From Pseudomonas fuscovaginae SE-1 (GTDB lineage Bacteria > Pseudomonadota > Gammaproteobacteria > Pseudomonadales > Pseudomonadaceae), in the NCBI RefSeq assembly GCF_000364705.1, contig NZ_AQOH01000226.1:1-61302 (forward strand): a stretch of DNA of 61,302 nucleotides, in the 5' to 3' direction. Each line of letters starts with the position of its first letter. Position 1 is the stretch's first letter. Shown piece after piece: positions 9,507-18,783 of the stretch. Both the position numbers and the translations under genes were made by a program. Below the pieces are notes generated by a model, which searched no databases, was not told where the DNA came from, and saw only the letters and a list, made by a program, of their open reading frames with translations.

Positions 9507-9691
9507 GTCCACTCGCGGGCCCGAGCCGGGCCCGACATCGACGCGGCAACAGCCGACACGCGAAGTGATCCAGCGGACCCACGCCTCCCTTGCGAAATAT
9601 CCGCCTCCATCTTGGCAGGCATGAATGACGGAACAACCGCCTGTAGGGGAGCGTTACGGACTTCCCGGTGCCCTAAGCGGACAAACGCGCC

Positions 9692-10642
9692 TTAGCTGAA
9701 CTGCTCGCGGTACTGGAGAGGCGTCAACCCGAGCTTCTCGCCGAACAGGAAGCGCATGTGCCGCACACTGCCGAAACCGCTCTTGTAGGCCACGGTCTTG
9801 AGTGGCAGGTCGGTGCTTTCCAGCAGGCTCCTGGCATAGTCGACGCGGGCGCTCTGGACGAACGCCATGGGCGTCATGTTCGTCTCGCGCAAGAACATCC
9901 GCGAGAAATGACGTGGGCTCATGTTCACCAGGGCGGCCATGATCTGGACACTGAACGCTTCGTCAAGGTGTTCGAGCACATGGTTCTGTACCCGGGTCAC
10001 CGATGTCTGCTGAGGTGCGACCGCCGCGGTCAGGGGGCTGAACTGCGCCTGCCCGCCATGACGCTTCATCACCACCAACAGCACTTTCGCCACGTCCTGG
10101 GCGACCTTCTTGCCGTGATCCTCGGCCACCACCGCCAGCGCCAGGTCGATACCGGCGGTGACGCCACCGGAGGTCAGCAGCCTGCGGTCGCGCAGGTAGA
10201 TCCGATCGGTCTCGACCTTGGCGGCGGGAAAGGCCTTGATCAGGCGCTCGGTGTAGTTCCAGTGGGTCGTCACGCGGTGGCCGTCGAGCAGCCCGGCATG
10301 CCCCAGCACGAAGGCCCCGGTGCAGACCGAACCATAGCTGCCGGCCTTTTCGGCAGCCTCCCGCAGCCAACTGACCAGTTGCGGGTGGGTCCTGTTGTAG
10401 CCGCCCGGGCCGCCCGGCACCAGCAACAGGTCGTACGCCGACGGCGGCTGGTCGATGCCCTGGTCGGCCTGCACCCTTACACCATTGGACGCGCGCAACG
10501 CCCCCGGCTCGCTGCCAATGGTCAGCAGTTGATAGTGGTCCGCGGGCTTGAGGTAGCGGTTGGCCATGGAAAACACCTCCATGGGCCCGGCCATGTCGAG
10601 CAGGAGAAAGTCAGGAAACAGCACCATAGCCACGGTTTTCAT
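9692..10642 (-). CDS. GlxA-type regulator (DJ-1/PfpI domain plus AraC domain)
   Basis: This 316-aa protein has an N-terminal DJ-1/PfpI glutamine-amidotransferase-like domain (MKTVAMVLFPDFLLLDMAGP; Cys in GSVCTGAFVLGHAG; THWNY) and a C-terminal AraC double helix-turn-helix (residues about 215-312, FSRMFLRETNMTPMAFVQSAR, AYKSGFGSVRHMRFLF). GlxA-type regulators control catabolic genes in Pseudomonas. The divergent neighbour is a pirin gene, a plausible target. The start ATG at 10642 agrees with the family N-terminus. Confidence 0.87.
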   Translation of the reverse strand: MKTVAMVLFPDFLLLDMAGPMEVFSMANRYLKPADHYQLLTIGSEPGALRASNGVRVQADQGIDQPPSAYDLLLVPGGPGGYNRTHPQLVSWLREAAEKAGSYGSVCTGAFVLGHAGLLDGHRVTTHWNYTERLIKAFPAAKVETDRIYLRDRRLLTSGGVTAGIDLALAVVAEDHGKKVAQDVAKVLLVVMKRHGGQAQFSPLTAAVAPQQTSVTRVQNHVLEHLDEAFSVQIMAALVNMSPRHFSRMFLRETNMTPMAFVQSARVDYARSLLESTDLPLKTVAYKSGFGSVRHMRFLFGEKLGLTPLQYREQFS

Positions 10643-10863
10643 TGCTGGACATCACTTCAGTATCAACGGGGAGCGCCCACGCGTCCGTCAGGGTATGGCT
10701 ACCCGGCACCGCCGTGGTGAATGAGAAGCATACAGGAGGAGCGACCCAAACTGTCAACTGGAGGGAGACGGTCTTTCAGTTTTCATCTACTTATTGAACC
10801 AATGAGTAAACATTAAGCTTCTCCTCACTCGGACGAATCAACGTCCCCCAAGGAGAATTCATC

Positions 10864-11586
10864 ATGCTCACTGTGCGTAAAGCTTCCGACCGCGGCATTG
10901 CCAACCATGGCTGGCTGAAGTCGTTCCACACCTTTTCCTTCGCCAACTATCGCAACCTCAACGAGCAGGGTTTTTCCGACCTGCTGGTGATCAACGATGA
11001 CCGCGTCGCGGCCGGCAAGGGCTTCGGCCAACATCCTCACCGGGACATGGAGATTTTCTCCTATGTGCTCGAAGGGGCCCTGGAACACAAGGACACCCTG
11101 GGCACCGGCTCGGTGATCCGCCCTGGCGATGTGCAACTGATGAGTGCCGGCACCGGCGTGGCCCATAGCGAGTTCAACCACTCCCACGACGAGTTGGTGC
11201 ACTTCCTGCAGATCTGGATCGTGCCCGAGGTCAGCGGCGCCACCCCGCGTTATCAGCAGCAGCACTTCAGCGCAGAACAGAAACGCGGCCGTCTGGCCCT
11301 GATCATCTCCCCCGACGGCGACCAGGGCTCGCTGAAGGTGCGCCAGGATACTCGGGTCTATGCCGGCCTGATCGACGGCCAGGAGAGCGCCAGCCTGGAA
11401 CTGGCCGAGGACCGCTACGCCTATGTCCACGTCGCTCGCGGTAGCGTCGAGCTCAACGGCCTGGTGCTGCAGACCGGTGACGGCGTACGGGTGCGCAAGG
11501 AGCGTCTGCTGACCCTGGCCAATGGCGTGGATGCCGAGGTCCTGGTGTTCGATCTGCGTCCCGAAGAATTGCCGCAAATGCCATGA
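10864..11586 (+). CDS. Pirin-family protein (YhhW-like)
   Basis: This 240-aa bicupin protein of the pirin family has the metal-binding signature GQHPHRDMEIFSYVLEGA and a His further on in GVAHSEFN. Pirins of this length (YhhW, quercetin 2,3-dioxygenase type) are cytoplasmic metal-dependent proteins, and several oxidise flavonols. The physiological role here is unknown. The ATG at 10864 follows CAAGGAGAATTCATC, an excellent ribosome-binding site. It is divergent from the GlxA-type regulator across about 220 bp of more AT-rich DNA. Confidence 0.87.
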   Translation: MLTVRKASDRGIANHGWLKSFHTFSFANYRNLNEQGFSDLLVINDDRVAAGKGFGQHPHRDMEIFSYVLEGALEHKDTLGTGSVIRPGDVQLMSAGTGVAHSEFNHSHDELVHFLQIWIVPEVSGATPRYQQQHFSAEQKRGRLALIISPDGDQGSLKVRQDTRVYAGLIDGQESASLELAEDRYAYVHVARGSVELNGLVLQTGDGVRVRKERLLTLANGVDAEVLVFDLRPEELPQMP

Positions 11587-11757
11587 GGCTGACCCGGCCC
11601 GGGGGCTTGCCGCCCTCGAGCCGTGCCTGTCGCAATGCCAGGCATTCCCCGCCCTGGAAAGTAAATCCTAATTTATCAATGACCCCCATTGGTTTTTCAA
11701 ATTGCCCCTATCCCCACGTGATGGCCTAATTGGAGCTTTGTCATGGAAGGCTTCCAC

Positions 11758-12948
11758 ATGGAAAACGTTAGAGCTTCAAGCGCTCATGCCGTCTGGCTGA
11801 TGATCAGCGTGGTACTGGTCGCGCTCAACCTGCGGCCCTCGATGGCCGCTGTCGGTCCGTTGCTGTCGGCGATTCGCGGCGATATCCCGCTGAGTTTCAG
11901 TGCCGCCGCGCTGCTGACCATGCTGCCGGTGATGGCCATGGGCTTGGCGATGTTTCTCGGCATGCGCCTGGCCCTGCGCTTCGGCGAACACCGCACCATC
12001 GTCCTGTCGCTGCTGGTCATCGGCCTGGCCACCGCTTCGCGCCTGTACCTGAACAGCACCGCCGAGCTGATCCTCAGTGCGGTCCTGGCCGGCCTCGGCA
12101 TCGCCCTGATCCAGGCAGTGATGCCGGCGCTGATCAAGTCACGCTTCAGCAACAACGTGTCGCTGTTCATGGGCGTTTACGTCACCTCGATCATGGGCGG
12201 TGCGGCGATCGCGGCATCGTTCTCCCCCTTCGTCCTGGCCCAGACCGGCAATTGGCGGATCAGCCTGGCGGTGTGGGCAGTACTGGCGCTGGTGGCGCTG
12301 GTCACCTGGTACGCCCAACGCTCGGCGGTACCGGCCTTGCCACAGGCGCCCGGCAAGACCCGGCAGGAATCGTTCGTCGGTAACTCGCGGGCCTGGCTGC
12401 TGGCGATCTTCTTCGGCCTCGGTACCGCCTCCTACACCTGCGTGCTGGCCTGGCTGGCTCCCTACTACGTGGAGAAAGGCTGGAGCGAGCAGAGTGCCGG
12501 CCTGTTGCTGGGGCTGCTGACCGCGATGGAAGTGGTATCCGGTCTGGTGACCCCGGCCCTGGCCAACCGCAGCCAGGACCGGCGCCTGGTGCTGGCCGTA
12601 TTGCTGGGCCTGATCATCGCCGGCTTCTGCGGCCTGATCCTCAGCCCGCAGCACTTCACCCTGCTCTGGCCCTGCCTCCTGGGCCTGGGGATCGGCGGCC
12701 TGTTCCCGATGAGCCTGATCGTCTCCCTCGATCACCTGGAAGACCCGCGCCGCGCTGGCGGCCTGACTGCCTTCGTGCAGGGTATCGGCTACCTGATCGC
12801 CGGCCTGTCGCCGCTGATCGCCGGGGTGATCCGCGACCAACTGGGCAGCTTCGAGTGGGCCTGGTGGTCGCTGGCCGCGGTGATGGCCGTGATGATCCTG
12901 ATGGTGCTGCGGTTCAACCCCAAGCACTACGCCCAGCATATCCGCTAG
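11758..12948 (+). CDS. MFS transporter, CynX/NimT type
   Basis: This 396-aa major facilitator with about 12 hydrophobic segments opens with the CynX/NimT-like signature ..VLVALNLRPSMAAVGPLL. Relatives handle cyanate, 2-nitroimidazole or other small anions, so the substrate cannot be stated. I prefer the ATG at 11758 (MENVRASS) because GGAAGG lies 7 bases before it. An ATG at 11743 would add five residues. It is followed by a second exporter-like gene on the same strand with a 160-bp gap, so common transcription is possible but not shown. Confidence 0.84.
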   Translation: MENVRASSAHAVWLMISVVLVALNLRPSMAAVGPLLSAIRGDIPLSFSAAALLTMLPVMAMGLAMFLGMRLALRFGEHRTIVLSLLVIGLATASRLYLNSTAELILSAVLAGLGIALIQAVMPALIKSRFSNNVSLFMGVYVTSIMGGAAIAASFSPFVLAQTGNWRISLAVWAVLALVALVTWYAQRSAVPALPQAPGKTRQESFVGNSRAWLLAIFFGLGTASYTCVLAWLAPYYVEKGWSEQSAGLLLGLLTAMEVVSGLVTPALANRSQDRRLVLAVLLGLIIAGFCGLILSPQHFTLLWPCLLGLGIGGLFPMSLIVSLDHLEDPRRAGGLTAFVQGIGYLIAGLSPLIAGVIRDQLGSFEWAWWSLAAVMAVMILMVLRFNPKHYAQHIR

Positions 12949-13110
12949 TCATCGGCGGTCCTTTCAGGCTTGACCGCCAGGCTGCCAGGCCGGCCCTGGA
13001 AGGCTCGCCTTTTCTCCTGCGACACCACTCCTGCCCCGTCTGTCCCGGTTCAAACCGGGCACGGGGCATTCGCCCACCCGGGCCACTCACACTCATTCCT
13101 GGAGAGACTC

Positions 13111-14022
13111 ATGAAACAAGTCGGTTTCGCTGCCGCGCATTGGGGCATGCTGTTCTGGGCGCTGCTGATCGCCGCGTCGTTCTTCGCTGCCGCCGAGGTC
13201 GGCCAATCGATTGATCCGATCCTGCTGACCGGGTTGCGCCTGCTGTTTTCCGCGCTGCTGTTCCTGCCGCTGCTGCTTCTGAACAACAAGTCCCCGCTGA
13301 CCGCCAGGGGGCTGCTGGCCCACGCCGTGCTGGGCCTGCTGCTGGCGGCGTATTTCGGTTCGCTGTTCGAGGCATTGCGCTATACCACGGCGGTCAACAC
13401 CGCGACGCTGTACACCCTGGTGCCGCTGATGACACTGGGCTTCGAGGCCTTTCTGCTGCCCAGCGCCAGCCTCAGGGCCCGCCTGCTGCCGATGACGCTC
13501 GCGGCGATGGGAGCCGTGCTGCTGATTCTCAAGGGGGCCGCCCCGGGCGAGTTGCCCGCGCCCTACCCGGTGATCGTCTTCATCATCGGCTGCCTGGCGA
13601 TGGCGCTCTACTCCCCCCTGAGCCAGCGCTTCAAGGGCAATGTGCTGAAAGGACGCGACCCGGTGGCGATGACCTTCTGGAACATGCTCTTCGGCTCGCT
13701 GTTCCTGTTGGTGTTCTGTGCGTTCAGCGGGGGATGGCGCAGCGCTACGCTGCTGACGGGACGGGATCTGTTCTGGCTGGTTTACCTGGCGCTGTTCGGC
13801 ACCCTGGCGACCTTCTGGCTGCTGCATCGGGCCATCGGGGTGATCGCCCCGTCGACCGTGATTTCCTATGTCTACCTCAATACCCTGTTCGTGACGCTGT
13901 TCCACTGGTTCTGGCTGAGCCAGCAACCGACGCTGGTGGAAGCCGTCGGTGCCGTGCTGGTCGGGGTCGGCATGGGCGCGTTGGTGCTGAGCAGCCGCAG
14001 CGCCAGGCCGGCCCTGGCCTGA
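13111..14022 (+). CDS. EamA/DMT-family transporter
   Basis: This 303-aa inner-membrane protein has ten predicted helices arranged as two EamA repeats (about residues 10-140 and 155-290), as in drug/metabolite exporters of the RhaT/YdcZ class. The ATG at 13111 follows CTGGAGAG. A longer reading from 12970 is low-complexity and not family-like. The gene ends 7 bp before the convergent amidase gene. The substrate is unknown; export of the product of the neighbouring six-gene operon is conceivable but unsupported. Confidence 0.83.
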   Translation: MKQVGFAAAHWGMLFWALLIAASFFAAAEVGQSIDPILLTGLRLLFSALLFLPLLLLNNKSPLTARGLLAHAVLGLLLAAYFGSLFEALRYTTAVNTATLYTLVPLMTLGFEAFLLPSASLRARLLPMTLAAMGAVLLILKGAAPGELPAPYPVIVFIIGCLAMALYSPLSQRFKGNVLKGRDPVAMTFWNMLFGSLFLLVFCAFSGGWRSATLLTGRDLFWLVYLALFGTLATFWLLHRAIGVIAPSTVISYVYLNTLFVTLFHWFWLSQQPTLVEAVGAVLVGVGMGALVLSSRSARPALA

Positions 14023-14028
14023 ACAGCC

Positions 14029-15450
14029 TCAGTTGAGCACAGCGCCCCGGGGGGCCACCGGGGCCCAGCGTTCCAGCTGACGCTCAAGGAACGCCGCCAC
14101 CGCCAGCAGCCGATCCTCCTGCCAGTGCGGCCCCACCAGTTGGATGCCGATCGGCAGGCCGGTTTCGGGATCATGGCCGGCGCGGATGACCACCGCCGGC
14201 GAACCCGACAGGCTGAACGGGAACACGTAGGCATATCGATCACGATCGTCCAGCGACGCACCGTGGGCGAAGGCCACGTCCGGATACACCGGGCAGATGA
14301 ACAGGTCGTGCTCGGCGAAGAACTTCGCCAACTGGTAGCGGAAGGTATCGATGGCGATCCAGTCCCGCTTGAGTTCATCCACGCTCAGCTCGACCTGCTC
14401 ACTGCGCCGGACCAGCTCCGCCGTGGCCGGGGTACAGGCCTGCTTACCCATGGCCTGGAACAGTTTCTGCCAGCCACGACCGGCATCCGCCCCGGTGATG
14501 AACACCCGCCAGAGGATGTCGCAGGCCTCGTCGAGCATCGGCGGCACTGCCGGGCTCACGCCGGCGACCACCCCTTGCAGGCAAGCCTCGACACGCTGCA
14601 GCACCCGTTTCACCCCAGCGCAGGCCTCGGTCCGGTCGGACACCCAGGACAGCGCCACCCGCAGCTCGGCCAAGGGCTTGCTCGCGGCGAATGGCACATC
14701 GACCGTATCCGGGTCCTGGCCATCGGCGCCGCTGATCAACGGCCCGAGCAACGCCAGGTCGTCGACATAGCGACCCATCACGCCAAACGCCGAGGTCAGG
14801 TGGAACAGCCCCGAGCGATCGTTGGGAAACTGCCCGGTCAGGGGCACCCGCCCCTGGGTCAGCTTGAGCCCGCAGATACCGTTGAAATGCGCCGGAATCC
14901 GCACGCTGCCACAGGCATCGGAGGCCAGTCCGGCCGGTGAACAACCGGCGGCAATCGCTGCCGCCTCGCCGCCGCTGCTGCCACCGGCGGAGCGCCGGGC
15001 GTCGTAAGGGTTGAGCGTGCGGCCATACAGCAGGTTCTCGGTCTCGAACGCCATGCACAGCTCGGGCACGTTGGTGATGCCCAGAATGATCGCACCGGCC
15101 TCACGCAAACGGGCGACCACCGTGGCATCCTGCTGGCTGGGCTCGCCGAGCAATTCCTCCAGACCGCGTGACATGCGAAAGCCGCGCACATGGCAGACGT
15201 CCTTGATCGTCAACGGCACCCCATGCAGAGGGCCAAGCCAGCTACCGCGGCTGGCCAGCTCATCGGCTTCCCGGGCCTGGCGCCGCAACTCGTCGAGGGA
15301 TTGGAGCTGGATCACGGCGTTGATCGCCGTGTTGCGCTCGGCGATACGTTGCAGATAGAACTCCAGCAATTGGGCGCTGGTCAGCGCGCCACGCCGCAAC
15401 AGACCGGCCATTTCCCGCAGGGTCAGGGTATCGGGGTTGAACATGCTCAT
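14029..15450 (-). CDS. Amidase-signature family enzyme (last gene of the six-gene operon)
   Basis: This 473-aa amidase-signature protein shows the catalytic Lys in PLTIKDV, the cis-Ser region GGSSGGEAAAIAAG and the nucleophile region ACGSVRIPA. The last departs from the usual GG-S-I/V-R by having Cys before Gly, but keeps the Ser. Such enzymes hydrolyse or transfer amides. The start ATG at 15450 overlaps the upstream aminotransferase stop by 4 bases, so translation is probably coupled. In this operon it may hydrolyse or condense an amide intermediate; that role is inference. Confidence 0.85.
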   Translation of the reverse strand: MSMFNPDTLTLREMAGLLRRGALTSAQLLEFYLQRIAERNTAINAVIQLQSLDELRRQAREADELASRGSWLGPLHGVPLTIKDVCHVRGFRMSRGLEELLGEPSQQDATVVARLREAGAIILGITNVPELCMAFETENLLYGRTLNPYDARRSAGGSSGGEAAAIAAGCSPAGLASDACGSVRIPAHFNGICGLKLTQGRVPLTGQFPNDRSGLFHLTSAFGVMGRYVDDLALLGPLISGADGQDPDTVDVPFAASKPLAELRVALSWVSDRTEACAGVKRVLQRVEACLQGVVAGVSPAVPPMLDEACDILWRVFITGADAGRGWQKLFQAMGKQACTPATAELVRRSEQVELSVDELKRDWIAIDTFRYQLAKFFAEHDLFICPVYPDVAFAHGASLDDRDRYAYVFPFSLSGSPAVVIRAGHDPETGLPIGIQLVGPHWQEDRLLAVAAFLERQLERWAPVAPRGAVLN

Positions 15451-16787
15451 CCCTCCGCCTTGCCGCGCAGCAGCTTGTTGGGAATCTGGTACATGTTGCG
15501 CACCACCAGGGAGAACGCCTTGACCCCCAGCTTAGGCCGCCGGGAGATGGCCTCCAGTGCCTCTTCGGTCATGGTCAGCACGTGGCGCAGGGCCTCGGGC
15601 GTGATGTTCAACGGCGGGTAGAAACGCAGTACCGGACGCCGGGCCTTTTCATTCATCGAATGCCCGGCATGGATGCCGCGCTTGCCCAGCTCCATGCTCA
15701 TCAGCGCCTCGTAAACCGAGCCGCGCAGGCGCAGGCCGGTCATCAGCCCCACCCCCGGGACGTCCTCGATGATGTCTGGATAACGCTCGGCCAGACGCTG
15801 CAGGCCATGGCGCAGCAGGCCGCCGTTGATTCGCGAACGCTCGACCAGATCGTGCTCCTCGATGTAGTCGATGGCTGCCAGCGCCGAGGCGCAAGCCACG
15901 GGATGCCCGCCGTTGGTACGCTGGTCGGGCTCGATTTCGAGCAGCGGGAACTGCTGGGTCAGTCGCTGGCTGTACATCGCGCAGGCGAACGAGGTGTAGC
16001 CGCCGGTCAGGCCCTTGGAGAGGATCATGATGTCCGGCACCACCTCGTCATACTGCACGGCGAACCACTTGCCGCAACGGCCGAAGCCGGTCTGGATCTC
16101 GTCCGCCACCAGCAGGGTCTCGGTCGCATCGCACAAGGCGCGGATGTTGGCCATGTAGCCCACGGGTGGCACCTGCAGGTGCGCCCCGCCGAGGATCGGC
16201 TCGACGTACACCGCGCACACGCCCTCGCCCACCGCCCTCTGCAGGGCGGCGAAATCGCCATACGGCACGTAGGTCACCTGCGGTGCATGGGTGCCGTAGC
16301 TGCGGTGGTGCTGTTGCTGGCCGAGGATGCTCATCGCCGCCAGGGTCTTGCCGTGGTAGGAGTCGCCCATCACCACGATGCCGCGGCGGTTGCGCTGAAC
16401 CTTGAGCACATAACGCAGGCTCTGCTCGATGGCCTCGGCACCCGACACCATGTACTGGATATCGCCCCATTCACCCGGCACCACGTCCCGCAGGCGCTCG
16501 GACAACGCATGCTGCAACGGATGGACACGACCCTCCGGAACCCAGGCCATGCGGTTCAGTTGGTTCTGCACCTGCTCGCGGACCAGCGGGTTGCGGTGAC
16601 CGACGATGAACACGCCATAGCTGCAGGCACAGTCGATGAAACGCTTGCCGGCATGGTCGGTGACATAGATGCCGTCGGTGTGCTGCTCGACGCTGGTCTT
16701 GCCCAGGCGATAGAGCTTGGCCGCCGAAGCGCTCCAGTGGCGCTGGCAATCGTCCAGCAGTTGCTCATGCGGCAGAGTTAAGGACAT
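15447..16787 (-). CDS. Class III PLP-dependent aminotransferase
   Basis: This 446-aa fold-type I class III aminotransferase has all key features: the phosphate loop VSGAEAIEQ (about residue 115), the ring-stacking region GDSYHGKT (143-148), the acidic Asp in [12 protein letters not shown] (Asp229) and the PLP lysine Lys258 in ILSKGLTGG. The start ATG at 16787 ([10 protein letters not shown]) lies 22 bases inside the preceding gene. Class III enzymes transaminate omega-amino acids, amines or glutamate-semialdehyde-like compounds. The substrate here is unknown. Its immediate partner is an aminotransferase-like protein without the lysine. Confidence 0.87.
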   Translation of the reverse strand: MSLTLPHEQLLDDCQRHWSASAAKLYRLGKTSVEQHTDGIYVTDHAGKRFIDCACSYGVFIVGHRNPLVREQVQNQLNRMAWVPEGRVHPLQHALSERLRDVVPGEWGDIQYMVSGAEAIEQSLRYVLKVQRNRRGIVVMGDSYHGKTLAAMSILGQQQHHRSYGTHAPQVTYVPYGDFAALQRAVGEGVCAVYVEPILGGAHLQVPPVGYMANIRALCDATETLLVADEIQTGFGRCGKWFAVQYDEVVPDIMILSKGLTGGYTSFACAMYSQRLTQQFPLLEIEPDQRTNGGHPVACASALAAIDYIEEHDLVERSRINGGLLRHGLQRLAERYPDIIEDVPGVGLMTGLRLRGSVYEALMSMELGKRGIHAGHSMNEKARRPVLRFYPPLNITPEALRHVLTMTEEALEAISRRPKLGVKAFSLVVRNMYQIPNKLLRGKAEG

Positions 16788-17892
16788 GGCTGAGAGTCTC
16801 CTTGATGATCTGGGCGGCACGCTGGATGGGTTCGGGACGCGCGGTAACCGGGCAACGCAGGATCAGTTCGCGCGCCCGTGGCGTGGTGACGTAGACACCA
16901 CGCTCGTAAAGGGTCTGGCACAATTCGGTCGGTTTGAGATCAGTCGGCAGCGGCAGGCTGACCCAGCCGCCATGGGCCACCGCCCCCAATGGAGCCAGCA
17001 CCTTGGCCAGCAGTTGGCCGTTGTCCTGGCACTGTCGGGCACACTGGTGCTCACGCACATAGTCGAGCGCGGTCAGCGCCGCCACGCAGGCCATCGGGTT
17101 GCCCGCCGTGGTGCTGCCATGCTTGGCCGGGCTGCTGCGACCGTAGACCTGATAGGCCATCTCTTCGCTGCAGGTGTAGGTACCGATGGGAATCGCCCCG
17201 CCGCCCAGTGCCCCGCCCAGCACCACGATATCCGGGGTGTTCCGGTAGAGCTGGAAGCCGAACAGTTGGCCGAGGCTGCCCAGGCAGGTCTGGACATCGA
17301 CCGCGATCACCGGCGCCGAGGCCTTGGCGGCGCGGGCATACAACTGGTCGAGCAGCGCCTGGTCGATCAGCCGCAGGCGACCGCCCTCGTCGATCACCGT
17401 GCTGGTGTGGCAAACCGCAAAGCAGTCGGCCCAGTCGACCTTGTCCAGATCGGCGACCTGTCGGATCGCCACCTGCTCGAAACCGAGAAAGCGCTGGATC
17501 TCCTGGTAGTCGGCCGACGCATTCAGGCAGCGTCCGTAGCTGAGCGAACCATAGTCACCGCCCTGGATGAAGACGATGGTGTTTCCCCTGGGCTTGAGGC
17601 CCTTGCACAGTTTCAGGGCCCCTTCGAAGGCCTCGTCCCCGGAACTGCAGACGTAGGAACTGACCAGCGGCGCCGGCAGCAGTCCGGCCAGGGTACGGCA
17701 CAGGCCGATCAGCGGCTCGGACATCAGCACGCGGTTGGACAGGCCCATGATGCCCGCCTGGCGACTCACCGCCTCGATCACCTGGGGTACCTGGAAACCG
17801 AAACCACCGCTCAGATCGACGATCTTGCGACCGGCGCCATCGGTATAGGTCTCGTACTGGCCGGTGATGATCTGTTTGTCATTGTTCTTCAT
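16765..17892 (-). CDS. Aminotransferase-like protein lacking the PLP lysine
   Basis: This 375-aa protein has the class III aminotransferase fold: CSSGDEAFEGALKL for the phosphate loop, AVDVQTCLG around the cofactor Asp, and the subunit-interface motif GSTTAGNPMAC. However, the position of the Schiff-base lysine reads IVVLGGALGGG, with Gly227 where Lys is expected. I checked the codons (CTG GGC GGG GCA) and there is no frameshift. The YHG ring-stacking motif is also changed, to GGDYGS. It should not catalyse normal transamination and may be a pseudoenzyme or a heteromeric partner of the next gene, which overlaps it by 23 bases. Confidence 0.82.
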   Translation of the reverse strand: MKNNDKQIITGQYETYTDGAGRKIVDLSGGFGFQVPQVIEAVSRQAGIMGLSNRVLMSEPLIGLCRTLAGLLPAPLVSSYVCSSGDEAFEGALKLCKGLKPRGNTIVFIQGGDYGSLSYGRCLNASADYQEIQRFLGFEQVAIRQVADLDKVDWADCFAVCHTSTVIDEGGRLRLIDQALLDQLYARAAKASAPVIAVDVQTCLGSLGQLFGFQLYRNTPDIVVLGGALGGGAIPIGTYTCSEEMAYQVYGRSSPAKHGSTTAGNPMACVAALTALDYVREHQCARQCQDNGQLLAKVLAPLGAVAHGGWVSLPLPTDLKPTELCQTLYERGVYVTTPRARELILRCPVTARPEPIQRAAQIIKETLSHVLNSAA

Positions 17893-17901
17893 GAAAAGGT
17901 C

Positions 17902-18783
17902 TCAACGGTAGCTCAGGGCATTGAAGATGCGGCGACGGTCATCGACGATGGCTTCACGACCATGCATGACCCGACGGTTGTCGATCATCACCATGTCGTG
18001 GTCGCGCCAGCCGACCGGGTAGGTTTCCTGGGCGGTCACCGCGGCGATCTCGGCGAGGAAGCCGGCCGGGATTGGCGCGCCGGAGACGGTATCGATCACC
18101 GGCGCCTCATAATTGAAGGACGGCCCGAGAATGCTGTTGGCAAACGCCGGGCGTTGGCTGAAATCGGAGACCAGGATCGCCGGCGTGCTGAAGGCGTAGT
18201 GGATCGAGTCGTCCGCCGGGTTGAAGGTGATCTGCGTACGCGGGTCGTCACCGGTGATCCGCAACAGGTCCTCGATGGTTACCGCGGAGGGATCCGAGAG
18301 TGCCGTCGAATAGTGGCAGACCAGCCGACGCCACTTGTCCCCGGCCACGGTGCGGCTGTAGCGGATCGCGTTCTGTTCGAAGAACTCACGGCACTCGGCC
18401 GACAGTTTCGCCAAGACCTTCTCGCCATCGCACAGGGTGGTCTGCGACCCCTTGCGCGGTGCTTCCTGGCAGTAGAACCAGGTGATGTCGGGCCAGAACG
18501 GCGAGTTGCCGTTCTCGCAGTGCAGCCCGACCGCATCGCGTCCGGCATCCACCAGTTGCGCCGCACCGCCGACCATGACCCGCGCCGGGTCCAGGCTCAA
18601 GCGCGAGCTGTTCTGGCGGACAAAGGCGCTGAAGTCTTCGGCACTGTGGATGCAATTGCGAAACAGCACGACACCGTAGTGACCCAGCAGTTCGTACAAC
18701 TCCGGCTTGCCCAGACTGGTGAAATGACGGGGCTCGATTATCGAGATGGCAGGACTTTCAGAGTGATAGGCAGGCGAGTTCAT
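17902..18783 (-). CDS. Fe(II)/2-oxoglutarate-dependent oxygenase, TauD/SyrP-like
   Basis: This 293-aa protein of the TauD/TfdA superfamily has the facial-triad start H-C-E in GLHCENGNSPFWPD (about His88 and Glu90), the distal His in RVMHGREA (about 274) and the 2-oxoglutarate-binding Arg in the C-terminal DDRRRIFN. The H-x-E rather than H-x-D triad resembles the amino-acid beta-hydroxylases SyrP, AsnO and VioC, which act on free or carrier-bound amino acids. The start is the ATG at 18783, spaced well from AAGGGA; an ATG 9 bases upstream is too close to it. It lies between the AMP ligase (overlap 26 bases) and the aminotransferase-like gene. Confidence 0.83.
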   Translation of the reverse strand: MNSPAYHSESPAISIIEPRHFTSLGKPELYELLGHYGVVLFRNCIHSAEDFSAFVRQNSSRLSLDPARVMVGGAAQLVDAGRDAVGLHCENGNSPFWPDITWFYCQEAPRKGSQTTLCDGEKVLAKLSAECREFFEQNAIRYSRTVAGDKWRRLVCHYSTALSDPSAVTIEDLLRITGDDPRTQITFNPADDSIHYAFSTPAILVSDFSQRPAFANSILGPSFNYEAPVIDTVSGAPIPAGFLAEIAAVTAQETYPVGWRDHDMVMIDNRRVMHGREAIVDDRRRIFNALSYR

